Shown: piece after piece, positions 55,962 through 64,000 of the stretch
Layout of the letters: each line of letters begins with the position of its first letter
How positions within the stretch are numbered: position 1 is the stretch's first letter
NCBI RefSeq assembly: GCF_013337285.1
Contig: NZ_SUPW01000010.1
Location: forward strand, 1 to 64,000
Direction of reading: 5' to 3'
Source: Agrobacterium tumefaciens
GTDB taxonomy: Bacteria > Pseudomonadota > Alphaproteobacteria > Rhizobiales > Rhizobiaceae
Length of the DNA: 64,000 nucleotides
Made by a program: the position numbers and the translations under genes
Notes under the pieces: generated by a model
Databases searched by the model: none
What the model was told of the DNA's origin: nothing
Seen by the model: the letters and a program-made list of their open reading frames with translations, nothing else

Positions 55962-55977
55962 ACTCAGGAGAAAGACC

Positions 55978-57429
55978 ATGCAGACTGTCAATCTTTTCAT
56001 CGGCGGTGATCATTGCCCGGCCGCAAGCGGCAAGCGCTTCGAGCGCAGCAACCCCATTACCGGCGATGTGGCGACCAGTGCGGCGGCGGCAACGGTGGAG
56101 GACGCTATGCGCGCGGCCGATGCCGCGGCGGCCGCTTTCCCGGTCTGGTCGGCAACGCCGCCCGGTGAACGCCGCCGCCTGCTTCTGGCTGCCGCGCAGG
56201 CGCTTCTCGCCGCCGGGCCCGACATCACCCAGGCGATGAAGGAAGAAATCGGCGCAACCGATGCCTGGGCCGGGTTCAACGTCAAACTGGCGAGCGACAT
56301 GCTGGTCGAGGCAGCGAGCCTGACCACCCAGATCAAGGGCGAGATCATCCCCTCCAACCGTCCGGGAACCATGGCGATGGCGCTGCGCCAGCCGGCCGGT
56401 GTCGTCCTGTCCATGGCGCCGTGGAATGCGCCGGTCATTCTCGGCGTGCGCTCCATCGCCACGCCGCTTGCCTGCGGCAATACGGTTGTCATGAAGACCT
56501 CGGAACTTTGCCCGCGCACCCATGCGCTGATCATCGAAGCCGTCGCTTCCGCCGGTCTGCCGAAAGGCGTGCTCAACGCCGTCTCCAATGCGCCGGAAGA
56601 TGCCGCAAAGATCGTCGATACGCTGATCTCGCACCCCGCCGTCAGACGGGTGAACTTCACCGGCTCGACCCGCGTTGGCCGCGTGATTGCCGAAACGGCC
56701 GGCCGTTATCTGAAGCCCGCTTTGCTGGAGCTTGGCGGCAAGGCGCCGTTCATCGTGCTTGACGACGCCGATATCGACGCGGCTGTCGCGGCCGCCGCCT
56801 TCGGTGCCTATATGAACCAGGGCCAAATCTGCATGTCGACGGAGCGCATCATCGTGCTCGACAGCGTTGCCGATACATTCGTGGACGCCTTCGCCAAAAA
56901 AGCTTCGAGCCTCACGGCCGGCGATCCGCGTGAGGGCAAAACACCGCTCGGCTCGCTGGTCAGCGCCGAAGCGACATCGCGCATCCGGGCGCTGGTGGAT
57001 GATGCCGTGTCCAAGGGCGCGCGGCTGGTCGCGGGCGGCGGCGGCAATGGCACGATGGTGGATGCGATCGCCGTCGATGGCGTCACGCCCGCCATGCGGC
57101 TTTATGCGGAGGAAAGCTTCGGCCCCGTCGTCTCCATCATCAGGGCGGGCAGCGTGGATGAGGCGGTGAGCATCGCCAACGAAACCGAGTTTGGCCTTTC
57201 TGCCGCGATTTTCGGCAGGGATCAGGCGCGGGCGCTTTCGATTGCCGCCCGGATTGAAAGCGGCATATGCCATATCAATGGCCCTACCGTTCACGATGAG
57301 GCGCAGATGCCTTTCGGCGGTGTCAAGGCATCCGGTTACGGCCGTTTTGGCGGCACGGCGGGCATTGCGGAATTCACCGAGCTACGCTGGGTCACGTTGC
57401 AGGACGGGCCGCTGCATTATCCCATCTGA
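55978..57429 (+). CDS. NAD(P)-dependent aldehyde dehydrogenase (vanillin/salicylaldehyde-dehydrogenase-like)
   Basis: 483-aa enzyme oxidising an aldehyde to its acid. Catalytic Cys285 lies in NQGQICMSTERI and the general base Glu251 in LELGGKAPFIV, the standard 34-residue spacing. VLSMAPWNAPVILGVRSIAT and FTGSTRVGRVIAE form the cofactor site. The GQICMST type and overall character resemble vanillin and salicylaldehyde dehydrogenases. AGGAG precedes ATG 55978, 16 bases after the transporter ATPase, so it is co-transcribed with it. This suggests the transported compound or its product is an aldehyde, perhaps aromatic. Confidence 0.92.
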   Translation: MQTVNLFIGGDHCPAASGKRFERSNPITGDVATSAAAATVEDAMRAADAAAAAFPVWSATPPGERRRLLLAAAQALLAAGPDITQAMKEEIGATDAWAGFNVKLASDMLVEAASLTTQIKGEIIPSNRPGTMAMALRQPAGVVLSMAPWNAPVILGVRSIATPLACGNTVVMKTSELCPRTHALIIEAVASAGLPKGVLNAVSNAPEDAAKIVDTLISHPAVRRVNFTGSTRVGRVIAETAGRYLKPALLELGGKAPFIVLDDADIDAAVAAAAFGAYMNQGQICMSTERIIVLDSVADTFVDAFAKKASSLTAGDPREGKTPLGSLVSAEATSRIRALVDDAVSKGARLVAGGGGNGTMVDAIAVDGVTPAMRLYAEESFGPVVSIIRAGSVDEAVSIANETEFGLSAAIFGRDQARALSIAARIESGICHINGPTVHDEAQMPFGGVKASGYGRFGGTAGIAEFTELRWVTLQDGPLHYPI

Positions 57430-57459
57430 ACCGGAAACGGTACAGGCTGGCGGGCGGCG

Positions 57460-58356
57460 TCACCGCCGCTCGTCGATCAGCCAGCCGGTGAGTTTCCTCA
57501 CCGCGCTGTCGCTGCTTTTCGGCCGCATCAGCCAGTAACCGCGTCCCGGCGCATCAAGGCTCGGGCCGGCCGTCACCAGCACGCCGGCTTCGAGTAACGG
57601 ATCGACCAGTCCGGCCCAGCCGAGTGCAAAACCCTGCTCACCGATGGTTGCCTGCACCACCATCGTGTAATTGTTGAAGCTGATATCGCCGCCATCATGC
57701 TCGGCACCGCGGTGCACGCCAAAATGCTTGAAATAGGCAGCCCAGTCGAACCAGTGCGCCTGTGACGTGTTTTCGAGGTGGATGAGTTTATGGCGTGAAA
57801 AATCAGCGACACCCGCCGGTGCCGGCGTTTCCGCCAGGAGCGCCGGCGAGCAGACCGGCGTGACCTTTTCCGAAAGCAGCAATACCGCTCCTTCGCCCGC
57901 CTCCTGCCGCGTGCCGAAAATCACCATCACGTCGCTGTCGTGTTTGCCCTGGCCAAGTGGGTCCTGCGTGGCGACGATCTGGATGTTGATGTCGGGGTTG
58001 AGCGCGCGAAATCCGTGCATGCGCGGGATGAGCCACAGGGACGAAAAGGCATAGTCCGTGTGCAGACGGATGGTCTGCCGTTCCTCCGTCCGGCGAAGCT
58101 GCTGCGCCAGAAGGTCGATGGCGTCGACATTGCGCGAGACGATCTCGAACAGCCTCTGGCCCTCCGTCGTCAATTCGATACCGCGATGTCTGCGCTGCAC
58201 GAGCGCCACGCCCAGTTCCTCCTCCAGCCGGCGGATCTGATAACTGACGGCCGGCTGGGTCAGCCGCAGGGATGCAGCCGCCGCCGTCAGGCTGCCGCGG
58301 CGGGCAACCTCGGTGAAAATGCGCATCCATCCGAGATCGAGAGGCCGGTCTGACAT
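57460..58356 (-). CDS. LysR-family transcriptional regulator of the choline-sulfate locus
   Basis: 298 aa with a LysR helix-turn-helix (RIFTEVARRGSLTAAAASLR, LTQPAVSYQIRRLEEELGVA) and a substrate-binding effector domain from about residue 95. AAGGAA lies six bases before the ATG. It is divergent from the choline-binding protein and sulfatase genes, an arrangement that suggests it controls them, with choline or choline-O-sulfate as the likely effector. Confidence 0.9.
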   Translation of the reverse strand: MSDRPLDLGWMRIFTEVARRGSLTAAAASLRLTQPAVSYQIRRLEEELGVALVQRRHRGIELTTEGQRLFEIVSRNVDAIDLLAQQLRRTEERQTIRLHTDYAFSSLWLIPRMHGFRALNPDINIQIVATQDPLGQGKHDSDVMVIFGTRQEAGEGAVLLLSEKVTPVCSPALLAETPAPAGVADFSRHKLIHLENTSQAHWFDWAAYFKHFGVHRGAEHDGGDISFNNYTMVVQATIGEQGFALGWAGLVDPLLEAGVLVTAGPSLDAPGRGYWLMRPKSSDSAVRKLTGWLIDERR

Positions 58357-58450
58357 TAAAATTCCTTATATCAGTCATCGAAAAATACCTGCTTCACAGG
58401 CAAAAACAATGTGGTGTTCAATAAACTGGACTAATAAAAGGGGAGCCACA

Positions 58451-59404
58451 ATGAAAACCATTTCTCATCTGCACCGCATCGCCGCCGGTCTCATTCTGTC
58501 CGTGGCCGCCTTCTCCACCCCGCTTCAGGCGGCCGATGACGCGGCCTGCAAGACCATCCGCCTTAGCGATCCCGGCTGGACCGACATCACCGCCACCAAT
58601 GGCGTTGCTTCCGTCCTGCTCGATGCGCTGGGTTATGAGGCTGACGTCAAGACACTGTCGGTGCCGATCGGCTATCAGGCGATGAAGAACGGCGAGATCG
58701 ACGTTTTCCTCGGCAACTGGATGCCGGCGCAGAAATCCTTCGTGGATGATCTGAATGCCGCCAAGGCGGCCGAGGTGATGACGAAGAACCTCGAGGGCGC
58801 CAAATTCACATTGGCAGTGCCGGCCTATATGGCGGAAAAGGGCGTCAAGGATTTTGCCGATCTAGCCAAACATGCCGACGAATTCGAAAGCAAGATTTAC
58901 GGCATCGAGCCCGGCGCACCGGCCAACCAGAATATCCAGAAGATCATCGACGCCAATGATTTCGGCCTCAAGGGCTGGCAGCTCGTCGAATCCGGCGAAC
59001 AGGCCATGCTGGCGCAGGTGGAACGGGCGGGCAGGGACAAGAAGGCGGTGGTCTTTCTCGCCTGGGCACCGCATCCGATGAATGAGAAGATCGATATCGC
59101 CTATCTCTCCGGTGGCGACGCCTATTTCGGCCCGAATTTCGGTGGTGCTGAGGTCTATACGCTCGTGCGCACCGGCTGGCCGCAGCAATGCCCGAATGCG
59201 GCGACGCTGTTCAAGAACCTGAAGTTCGATATCGGCATGGAAAACACGCTGATGGGCTCTATTCTTGGCGGCGAGGATTCCAAAGCGGCGGCATCTGCCT
59301 GGCTGAAAGCCAATCCAAAAGTGCTGGATGGCTGGCTGCAGGGCGTTACCACGCTGGAGGGCAAGCCGGGTGCGGACGCCGTCAAAGGCAAGCTTGGTCT
59401 TTAA
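58451..59404 (+). CDS. choX: Choline ABC transporter periplasmic binding protein (ChoX-like)
   Basis: 317 aa from ATG 58451 with AGGGGAG upstream and a signal peptide (IAAGLILSVAAFSTPLQA). It is of the OpuAC/ProX fold: CKTIRLSDPGWTDITATNGV, IDVFLGNWMPAQKSF, FLAWAPHPMNEKIDIAYLSG. The Trp, Asp and aromatic residues fit the choline-binding cage of ChoX. The usual permease and ATPase genes (choW, choV) do not follow; a choline-sulfatase gene does, 14 bases on. Confidence 0.9.
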   Translation: MKTISHLHRIAAGLILSVAAFSTPLQAADDAACKTIRLSDPGWTDITATNGVASVLLDALGYEADVKTLSVPIGYQAMKNGEIDVFLGNWMPAQKSFVDDLNAAKAAEVMTKNLEGAKFTLAVPAYMAEKGVKDFADLAKHADEFESKIYGIEPGAPANQNIQKIIDANDFGLKGWQLVESGEQAMLAQVERAGRDKKAVVFLAWAPHPMNEKIDIAYLSGGDAYFGPNFGGAEVYTLVRTGWPQQCPNAATLFKNLKFDIGMENTLMGSILGGEDSKAAASAWLKANPKVLDGWLQGVTTLEGKPGADAVKGKLGL

Positions 59405-59418
59405 GCCGGAAAATCGAC

Positions 59419-60933
59419 ATGCCGCGTCCCAATATCCTGATCCTGATGGCCGACCAGTTCAACGGGACGTTTTTTCCCGATGGCCCGGCCGATTTTCTCC
59501 ACGCACCCCATCTGAAAACATTGGCGAAGCGGTCTGTCCGCTTCGCCAACACCTATACGGCAAGCCCGCTCTGCGCACCGGCCCGGGCGTCCTTCATGTC
59601 TGGGCAATTGCCCAGCCGGACGCGGGTTTATGACAATGCCTCCGAATTCGCGTCCGACATACCGACCTATGCACATCACCTGCGGGCGGCTGGTTATTAC
59701 ACCGGCCTTTCGGGAAAGATGCATTTCGTCGGGCCGGATCAGCTGCATGGCTTCGAAGAGCGCCTGACGACGGATATCTATCCCGCTGATTTCGGCTGGA
59801 CACCTGATTATACCAAGCCGGGTGAGCGGATCGACTGGTGGTATCACAATCTCGGCTCGGTGACTGGCGCAGGCGTTGCCGAAATCACCAACCAGATGGA
59901 GTATGATGACGAGGTGGCCTATAACGCCACCCGCAAGCTTTACGACCTGTCGCGTCGTCTCGATGACCGGCCGTGGTGTCTGACGGTCAGCTTCACCCAT
60001 CCGCACGACCCCTATGTGGCGCGGCGCAAATTCTGGGATCTCTACGAGGATTGCCCGGCGCTGGACCCCGAGACGGAAGCGCTTTCCTTCGATGAACACG
60101 ACCCGCATTCGAAACGGCTGCTGGAAGCCTGCGACCATCGTGCTTTCGATATTTCGCCCGAAGAGATACGCCGGGCACGGCGCGGTTATTTCGCCAATAT
60201 CTCCTATATCGATGAAAAGATCGGCGAAATCCTCGATGTTCTGAAGGCGACGCGGATGGAAGAGGACACGATCATTCTCTTCCTCTCTGACCATGGTGAT
60301 ATGCTGGGTGAGCGCGGCCTGTGGTTCAAGATGTGTTTCTTCGAAGGTTCTGCTCGCGTGCCGCTGATGATCGCCGCACCTGATTGGCAACCGGCTTTGA
60401 TCGATGCCCCCGTCTCGACACTCGATGTCACGCCGACGCTGTGTGGGTTGGCCGGGCTGGATATCACCTCGCTTAAACGCTGGACGGATGGCGAGGATCT
60501 GGCTGCGCTAGCCAAGGGAACCGGCGGGCGTGGTCCGGTGCCAATGGAATATGCCGCCGAAGGCTCAATCGCACCGCTCGTTGCCCTTCGCGACGGCCGC
60601 TACAAGCTGTCGGTCTGCGAGGCCGATCCGCCGCTGCTTTATGATCTCGAGGCCGATCCGGAGGAACGCACCAATCTTGCCCAAGACCCCGCTTTCAGCG
60701 ATGTGCTCTCATCGCTTTCGGCAGAGATTGGTCGGCGTTGGCAGTTGCCGGTGTTCGACGCCGCCGTTCGCGAAAGTCAGGCGCGGCGGTGGGTGGTCTA
60801 CAAGGCGCTGCGTAATGGCGCCTATTATCCGTGGGATTACCAGCCCTTGCAAAAGGCCTCGGAACGCTACATGCGCAACCATATGGACCTCAACGTGCTG
60901 GAGGAAAACCAGCGTTTTCCGCGCGGAGAGTGA
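59419..60933 (+). CDS. betC: Choline-sulfatase BetC
   Basis: 504-aa type I sulfatase that hydrolyses choline-O-sulfate to choline and sulfate. The formylglycine site is Cys52 in the CxPxR motif LCAPARASF. Metal ligands appear as LMADQFNG, FTHPHDPYVARRKFWDLYED and LSDHGDMLGERGLWFKM. There is no signal peptide, as expected for cytoplasmic BetC. The C-terminal YNGAYYPWDYQP-like segment (NGAYYPWDYQPLQKASERYM) is typical of BetC. Choline can then feed glycine-betaine synthesis, and sulfate the sulfur pool. Confidence 0.95.
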   Translation: MPRPNILILMADQFNGTFFPDGPADFLHAPHLKTLAKRSVRFANTYTASPLCAPARASFMSGQLPSRTRVYDNASEFASDIPTYAHHLRAAGYYTGLSGKMHFVGPDQLHGFEERLTTDIYPADFGWTPDYTKPGERIDWWYHNLGSVTGAGVAEITNQMEYDDEVAYNATRKLYDLSRRLDDRPWCLTVSFTHPHDPYVARRKFWDLYEDCPALDPETEALSFDEHDPHSKRLLEACDHRAFDISPEEIRRARRGYFANISYIDEKIGEILDVLKATRMEEDTIILFLSDHGDMLGERGLWFKMCFFEGSARVPLMIAAPDWQPALIDAPVSTLDVTPTLCGLAGLDITSLKRWTDGEDLAALAKGTGGRGPVPMEYAAEGSIAPLVALRDGRYKLSVCEADPPLLYDLEADPEERTNLAQDPAFSDVLSSLSAEIGRRWQLPVFDAAVRESQARRWVVYKALRNGAYYPWDYQPLQKASERYMRNHMDLNVLEENQRFPRGE

Positions 60934-60948
60934 AACAGGCAGGATGCC

Positions 60949-61839
60949 TCAAGCGGCGGTCACCCTTGGTGCACCGCCAGCCGCCTGCACGGCAAGGCTG
61001 CCAGCGGCGACGCCGGCTTTGAGGCATTGCTGCTCATCCTGCCCCTGAAGCCATGCATCAAGAAAACCGGCATTAAAGGCATCGCCTGCGCCAGTTGTGT
61101 CGATGACCGGCACTTTCTGGGTTGCCATATGCTGCAGCCCCATCTGAGAGGAAACCCACGCACCCTGCGCGCCGCCCTTCAATGCCACGACGGGAAACGT
61201 CTCTGATAGGGCGCGGATCGCTGTTTCCGGGTCAGAATGACCGGTGATCGCTTCGGCCTCTTCGAGATTGGGCAAGAACACGTTGACGCCGGCACAGGCC
61301 CTGAGCAGGCCTTTGTCGTAGATCAGCGCTGCATCCCAGCTCGGGTCGAGAGAGACTGACAATCCGCTCGCCCTGGCGCGCGAGACGAGATCGGGAACCT
61401 CGTGCAGGGTAGCGAATTCGGCAATGTGCAGATGCCGTGCCTTGTCCCACGCAAAGGCGGCATCCAGTGTTGACGGACGGGCCGCACCGGCGCGGCGCGT
61501 CAAAAATGCCCGGTCCTGACCAACCACTGTCGCTACCGTGACTTGCGGTCCGGCATCTGTTGCATGTTCCAGAAACTGCAGGTCCACGCCGCTTTGCGCC
61601 ATTTTCCCGCCGATATCGCGCGAAAACGTATCGGTGCCGAGCCTCGCCAGCAGCGCAACCGGACGGCCTATATGGGCAAAATGTGCGGCGGCAATGAAGG
61701 CTCCGCCGCCGGCGGCAATTTCCATGTCGCGGGCAAACAGTTCCCTGCCGAGCACGGGCAATTCATCGAGCCCGGTGAAAATGAGGTCGCAATAGATCCG
61801 GCCGACGCTGATGACGGCTGCTTTTTCTGTTGTCATCAT
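60949..61839 (-). CDS. PfkB-family sugar kinase
   Basis: 296-aa ribokinase-like kinase that phosphorylates a sugar or sugar-like substrate. Signatures are GGGAFIAAAHFAHIGRPVAL near the N terminus and DTTGAGDAFNAGFLDAWLQG near the C terminus, which contains the catalytic Asp. Start at ATG 61839 overlaps the upstream ATPase stop as ATGA. Third gene of the lyase - ATPase - kinase order. It ends 15 bases from the convergent betC. Confidence 0.93.
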   Translation of the reverse strand: MMTTEKAAVISVGRIYCDLIFTGLDELPVLGRELFARDMEIAAGGGAFIAAAHFAHIGRPVALLARLGTDTFSRDIGGKMAQSGVDLQFLEHATDAGPQVTVATVVGQDRAFLTRRAGAARPSTLDAAFAWDKARHLHIAEFATLHEVPDLVSRARASGLSVSLDPSWDAALIYDKGLLRACAGVNVFLPNLEEAEAITGHSDPETAIRALSETFPVVALKGGAQGAWVSSQMGLQHMATQKVPVIDTTGAGDAFNAGFLDAWLQGQDEQQCLKAGVAAGSLAVQAAGGAPRVTAA

Positions 61840-62876
61840 GCGCGGCCCAGAAGCTTTTCCGTTTTGGCATCGAAAAGATAAAGCGAACCTGCTTCCGCCC
61901 GGCATTGCAACCGGCTGCCGACAACGGGGATGGATTTGCCTCTGGCGGTGGCAATCACCGAGGTGGTGTCGGTGTCCAGATGAACAAGCGTCTCCGGCCC
62001 GAGCGGCTCGACAGCCGTTACCGTTCCCTCAAGCGTAAACGTTCCCTGTGCAGCACCATTCTCGCCGACCAGCAGATCATGCGGCCGGACGCCGATCAGA
62101 AGTTCGCCCGTGGCGGAGAGTGCAACGCTGCTGGTTGTTTTGGTCCCTCGCAACAGGTTCATCGAGGGGCTGCCGATGAAGCGGGCGGTAAATACATCGA
62201 CAGGCGTTTCGTAAAGTTCCGTCGGCGTGCCGACCTGCAGTATATGGCCGTCCTTCATCACCACGATACGATCCGCCATGGTCATGGCTTCTACCTGATC
62301 ATGGGTGACGTAGACGGTTGTCGTCTTAAGACGTTGATGCAAGCGTTTGATTTCAATGCGCATCTGCGAACGCAACTGGGCGTCGAGATTGGACAGCGGC
62401 TCGTCGAACAGAAAGGCGGCGGGATCACGCACCATGGCACGACCGATGGCGACGCGCTGCCGCTGGCCGCCCGACAGGGCCGCGGGACGACGGTCGAGCA
62501 GGGCCTCCAGCCCCAGTACCCGGCCGGCCTCTTCAATGCGTCGGTTCTTTTCCGTCTTGTCGAGTTTTGCAGTGTAAAGTCCGAAACCGATATTCTGGCG
62601 AACCGTCATATGCGGGTAGATCGCATAGTTCTGGAAGACCATGGCGATGTTGCGCTGTTTCGGTTCTTTCTCGTTGACGACGTTTCCGGCGATCTTCAGC
62701 GTGCCGTCGGAAATCTCCTCCAGCCCGGCGATCATGCGCAGCGTGGTGGATTTTCCGCAGCCGGAGGGGCCGACGAAAACGACGAATTCGCCGTCTTCAA
62801 TGGCCAGATCTATGCCTTTGACCGCCTCGACCTTGCCGTAGCGCTTCACGAGTTGATTGAGTTCGATTGTCGCCAT
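61836..62876 (-). CDS. Sugar-type ABC transporter ATP-binding protein (UgpC/MsmK class)
   Basis: 346-aa CUT1-type ATPase with Walker A VGPSGCGKSTTLRMIAGLE, MVFQNYAIYPHMTV, signature LSGGQRQRVAIGRAMVRDP, Walker B LFDEPLSNLDAQLR and H-loop VTHDQVEAMTMAD, plus the C-terminal TOBE regulatory region. No matching permeases are inside the window; they may lie beyond the right edge or this ATPase may serve a remote transporter. It starts with TAATG, sharing one base with the lyase stop. Confidence 0.94.
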   Translation of the reverse strand: MATIELNQLVKRYGKVEAVKGIDLAIEDGEFVVFVGPSGCGKSTTLRMIAGLEEISDGTLKIAGNVVNEKEPKQRNIAMVFQNYAIYPHMTVRQNIGFGLYTAKLDKTEKNRRIEEAGRVLGLEALLDRRPAALSGGQRQRVAIGRAMVRDPAAFLFDEPLSNLDAQLRSQMRIEIKRLHQRLKTTTVYVTHDQVEAMTMADRIVVMKDGHILQVGTPTELYETPVDVFTARFIGSPSMNLLRGTKTTSSVALSATGELLIGVRPHDLLVGENGAAQGTFTLEGTVTAVEPLGPETLVHLDTDTTSVIATARGKSIPVVGSRLQCRAEAGSLYLFDAKTEKLLGRA

Positions 62877-64000
62877 TATCGCGCTCCCGTCAGGGCGGTG
62901 AATTTCTCTGCCAGTTCGGCGGCCTTCGCCGCTTCATGGTTGGTGGATTGTTGTGCCTCAGCCTCAAATGCACCAAGCTTGCCGCGATAGGCTGCAAACG
63001 CCTCCCGCATCGGTTCAGGCGCCGGGCCGCCGAAACGGCTGCGCACCGCGACGAAGTGCTCCGGCGAGACGATCTCCCTGAACTTTTCTTCGTTGATCCC
63101 CGTCTCGCGTCCTGTCAGTTCACTGAAAGCCCTAAGAAACGGCTGGTAACCGTCATTGGGCAGATCGCCCTTCAGCGCGACGACGGTTTTGGCGACGGTT
63201 GCGGCAATTTCGTGAGCCTGCCGGAATGACAGGTCTTCGATGCGGACAAGCGAATCCGCCAGTTCCGTGATGGTGATGCAGGAACGGCGAATGTTCTGGT
63301 CGACCCTTTCAGGATCGATGCTGATCTGGCCGACGAGGCTGGAGAGGAGATCGAGCACCCGGCCGGCGGAGGCGAAGGCTTCATAACCCATGCCCTGCGT
63401 TTCGCCTTCGCTGTCATTCATGTCGGTGAAGGGCGTGTTGTGCATCACGTCAAGCATGGTCCGCGCCCGACCGAATGTCTGGCTGGCGAGGTGGCGCAAA
63501 TGCTCGATCGGCACCGGGTTGCGCTTCTGCGGCATGATCGAGGAAATCTGCACCAGCGAATTTGGCACATAGATTTGGCCGACCTCAAAACTCGTCCAGA
63601 ACTGGAAATCCTGAATAAGCCTACCGAGATGCAGGAACATCAGTTCAATCGCGCCATAGGTCGCCGTCGTATAATCCACGGCGGCGATGCAGGAATAGGA
63701 ATTGCGCAGCGGCGCGGAAAAGCCCAGCAATTCAGCGACGCGTGCACGGTCGATGGGGAAGCCCGAGGTGGTGATAGCGGCAGCGCCCATCGGCGAGAGA
63801 TCGACGATGCGGCGGGCCTCGGCGAAGCGATCGATATCCCGGATCAGTACCTCGATGGCGGCGGAGAGATAGTGGCCGAAGGTGGTGGGCTGGGCCGGCT
63901 GCCCATGCGTATAAGCTACAATCAGGGTTGATTGATTGCGTTCGGCGGCATCGATCAGCGCTTTCAGCAGAACACGCGCCTTGGCAGTGAGCGTGTCGAT
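62876..64000 (-). CDS. Argininosuccinate lyase-family enzyme (3' part; 5' end outside the window)
   Basis: 374 residues are visible, open to the right edge without a start. The fumarase/argininosuccinate-lyase signature SSIMPQKRNPVPIEHLRHLA is intact, preceded by VAYTHGQPAQPTTFGHYLSA and DLSPMGAAAITTSGFPIDR. True ArgH usually has GSSxMPQKKNPD and ends near 460 residues. The QKRNP variant and the transport/kinase neighbours suggest a catabolic paralogue that cleaves a related fumaryl-type or amino-dicarboxylate adduct, not arginine biosynthesis; this is inference. Confidence 0.85.
   Translation of the reverse strand: MDTLTAKARVLLKALIDAAERNQSTLIVAYTHGQPAQPTTFGHYLSAAIEVLIRDIDRFAEARRIVDLSPMGAAAITTSGFPIDRARVAELLGFSAPLRNSYSCIAAVDYTTATYGAIELMFLHLGRLIQDFQFWTSFEVGQIYVPNSLVQISSIMPQKRNPVPIEHLRHLASQTFGRARTMLDVMHNTPFTDMNDSEGETQGMGYEAFASAGRVLDLLSSLVGQISIDPERVDQNIRRSCITITELADSLVRIEDLSFRQAHEIAATVAKTVVALKGDLPNDGYQPFLRAFSELTGRETGINEEKFREIVSPEHFVAVRSRFGGPAPEPMREAFAAYRGKLGAFEAEAQQSTNHEAAKAAELAEKFTALTGAR

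Noticed and set aside
55777..57294. 505-codon antisense frame over the aldehyde dehydrogenase
   Set aside because: Shadow of a GC-rich gene; Arg, His and Asp-rich with no family features.

Overview
The window is about 58-60% GC by eye, densely packed, and reads as chromosomal DNA of a Rhizobiales bacterium, most likely the Agrobacterium tumefaciens complex. The clues are a divergent oxyR / catalase-peroxidase pair, TGA-N9-TCA iron boxes of the rhizobial RirA type, a Ku/LigD end-joining locus with two Ku genes, and many ABC uptake operons with adjoining regulators. I found no rRNA, tRNA, CRISPR array, insertion sequence or phage gene. All calls come from reading motifs by eye, with no database search.

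Layout. 1-3.6 kb: an MsbA-type ABC exporter and a divergent glycosyltransferase in AT-richer DNA. 3.6-10.9 kb: iron-siderophore locus 1, a five-gene operon (ATPase, two permeases, binding protein, RpiR-type regulator) divergent from a TonB-dependent receptor, with nearly identical iron boxes facing each way. 11-14.2 kb: a UvrD-like helicase and a secreted esterase. 14.2-21.4 kb: a Dpp/Opp-type transporter split over two divergent units with a FadR-type GntR regulator and a mannonate-dehydratase-like enzyme; a shared palindromic site suggests one regulon. 21.6-25.2 kb: an unrecognised membrane protein and an MHYT-GGDEF-EAL protein. 25.4-30.7 kb: NHEJ locus (94-aa protein, Ku, LigD, convergent second Ku), then a broken DUF47 phosphate-accessory gene, a PHO box and a NUDIX hydrolase. 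31-38.5 kb: RND efflux pump, two-component system and lipoprotein. 38.5-41.9 kb: oxyR / katG. 42.4-49.7 kb: siderophore locus 2 (AraC regulator, TonB receptor, four-gene ABC operon). 49.8-50.4 kb: higBA toxin-antitoxin with twin operators. 50.5-57.4 kb: AraC regulator divergent from a branched-chain-type ABC transporter operon ending in an aldehyde dehydrogenase. 57.5-60.9 kb: LysR regulator, choline-binding protein and choline-sulfatase. 60.9-64 kb: PfkB kinase, sugar-type ABC ATPase and an argininosuccinate-lyase-family enzyme running off the right edge.

Most of this is nutrient acquisition and stress biology of a soil or plant-associated bacterium. Most genes fit known families. The less ordinary signals are regulatory and architectural: inverted copies of operators that tie divergent units together, a PHO box beside a decayed phosphate gene next to the NHEJ genes, an uncharacterised small gene translationally coupled to ku, and an RpiR regulator at the end of a siderophore operon. 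I did not find a clearly new multi-gene system; the NHEJ/PHO junction is the best candidate for a second look.
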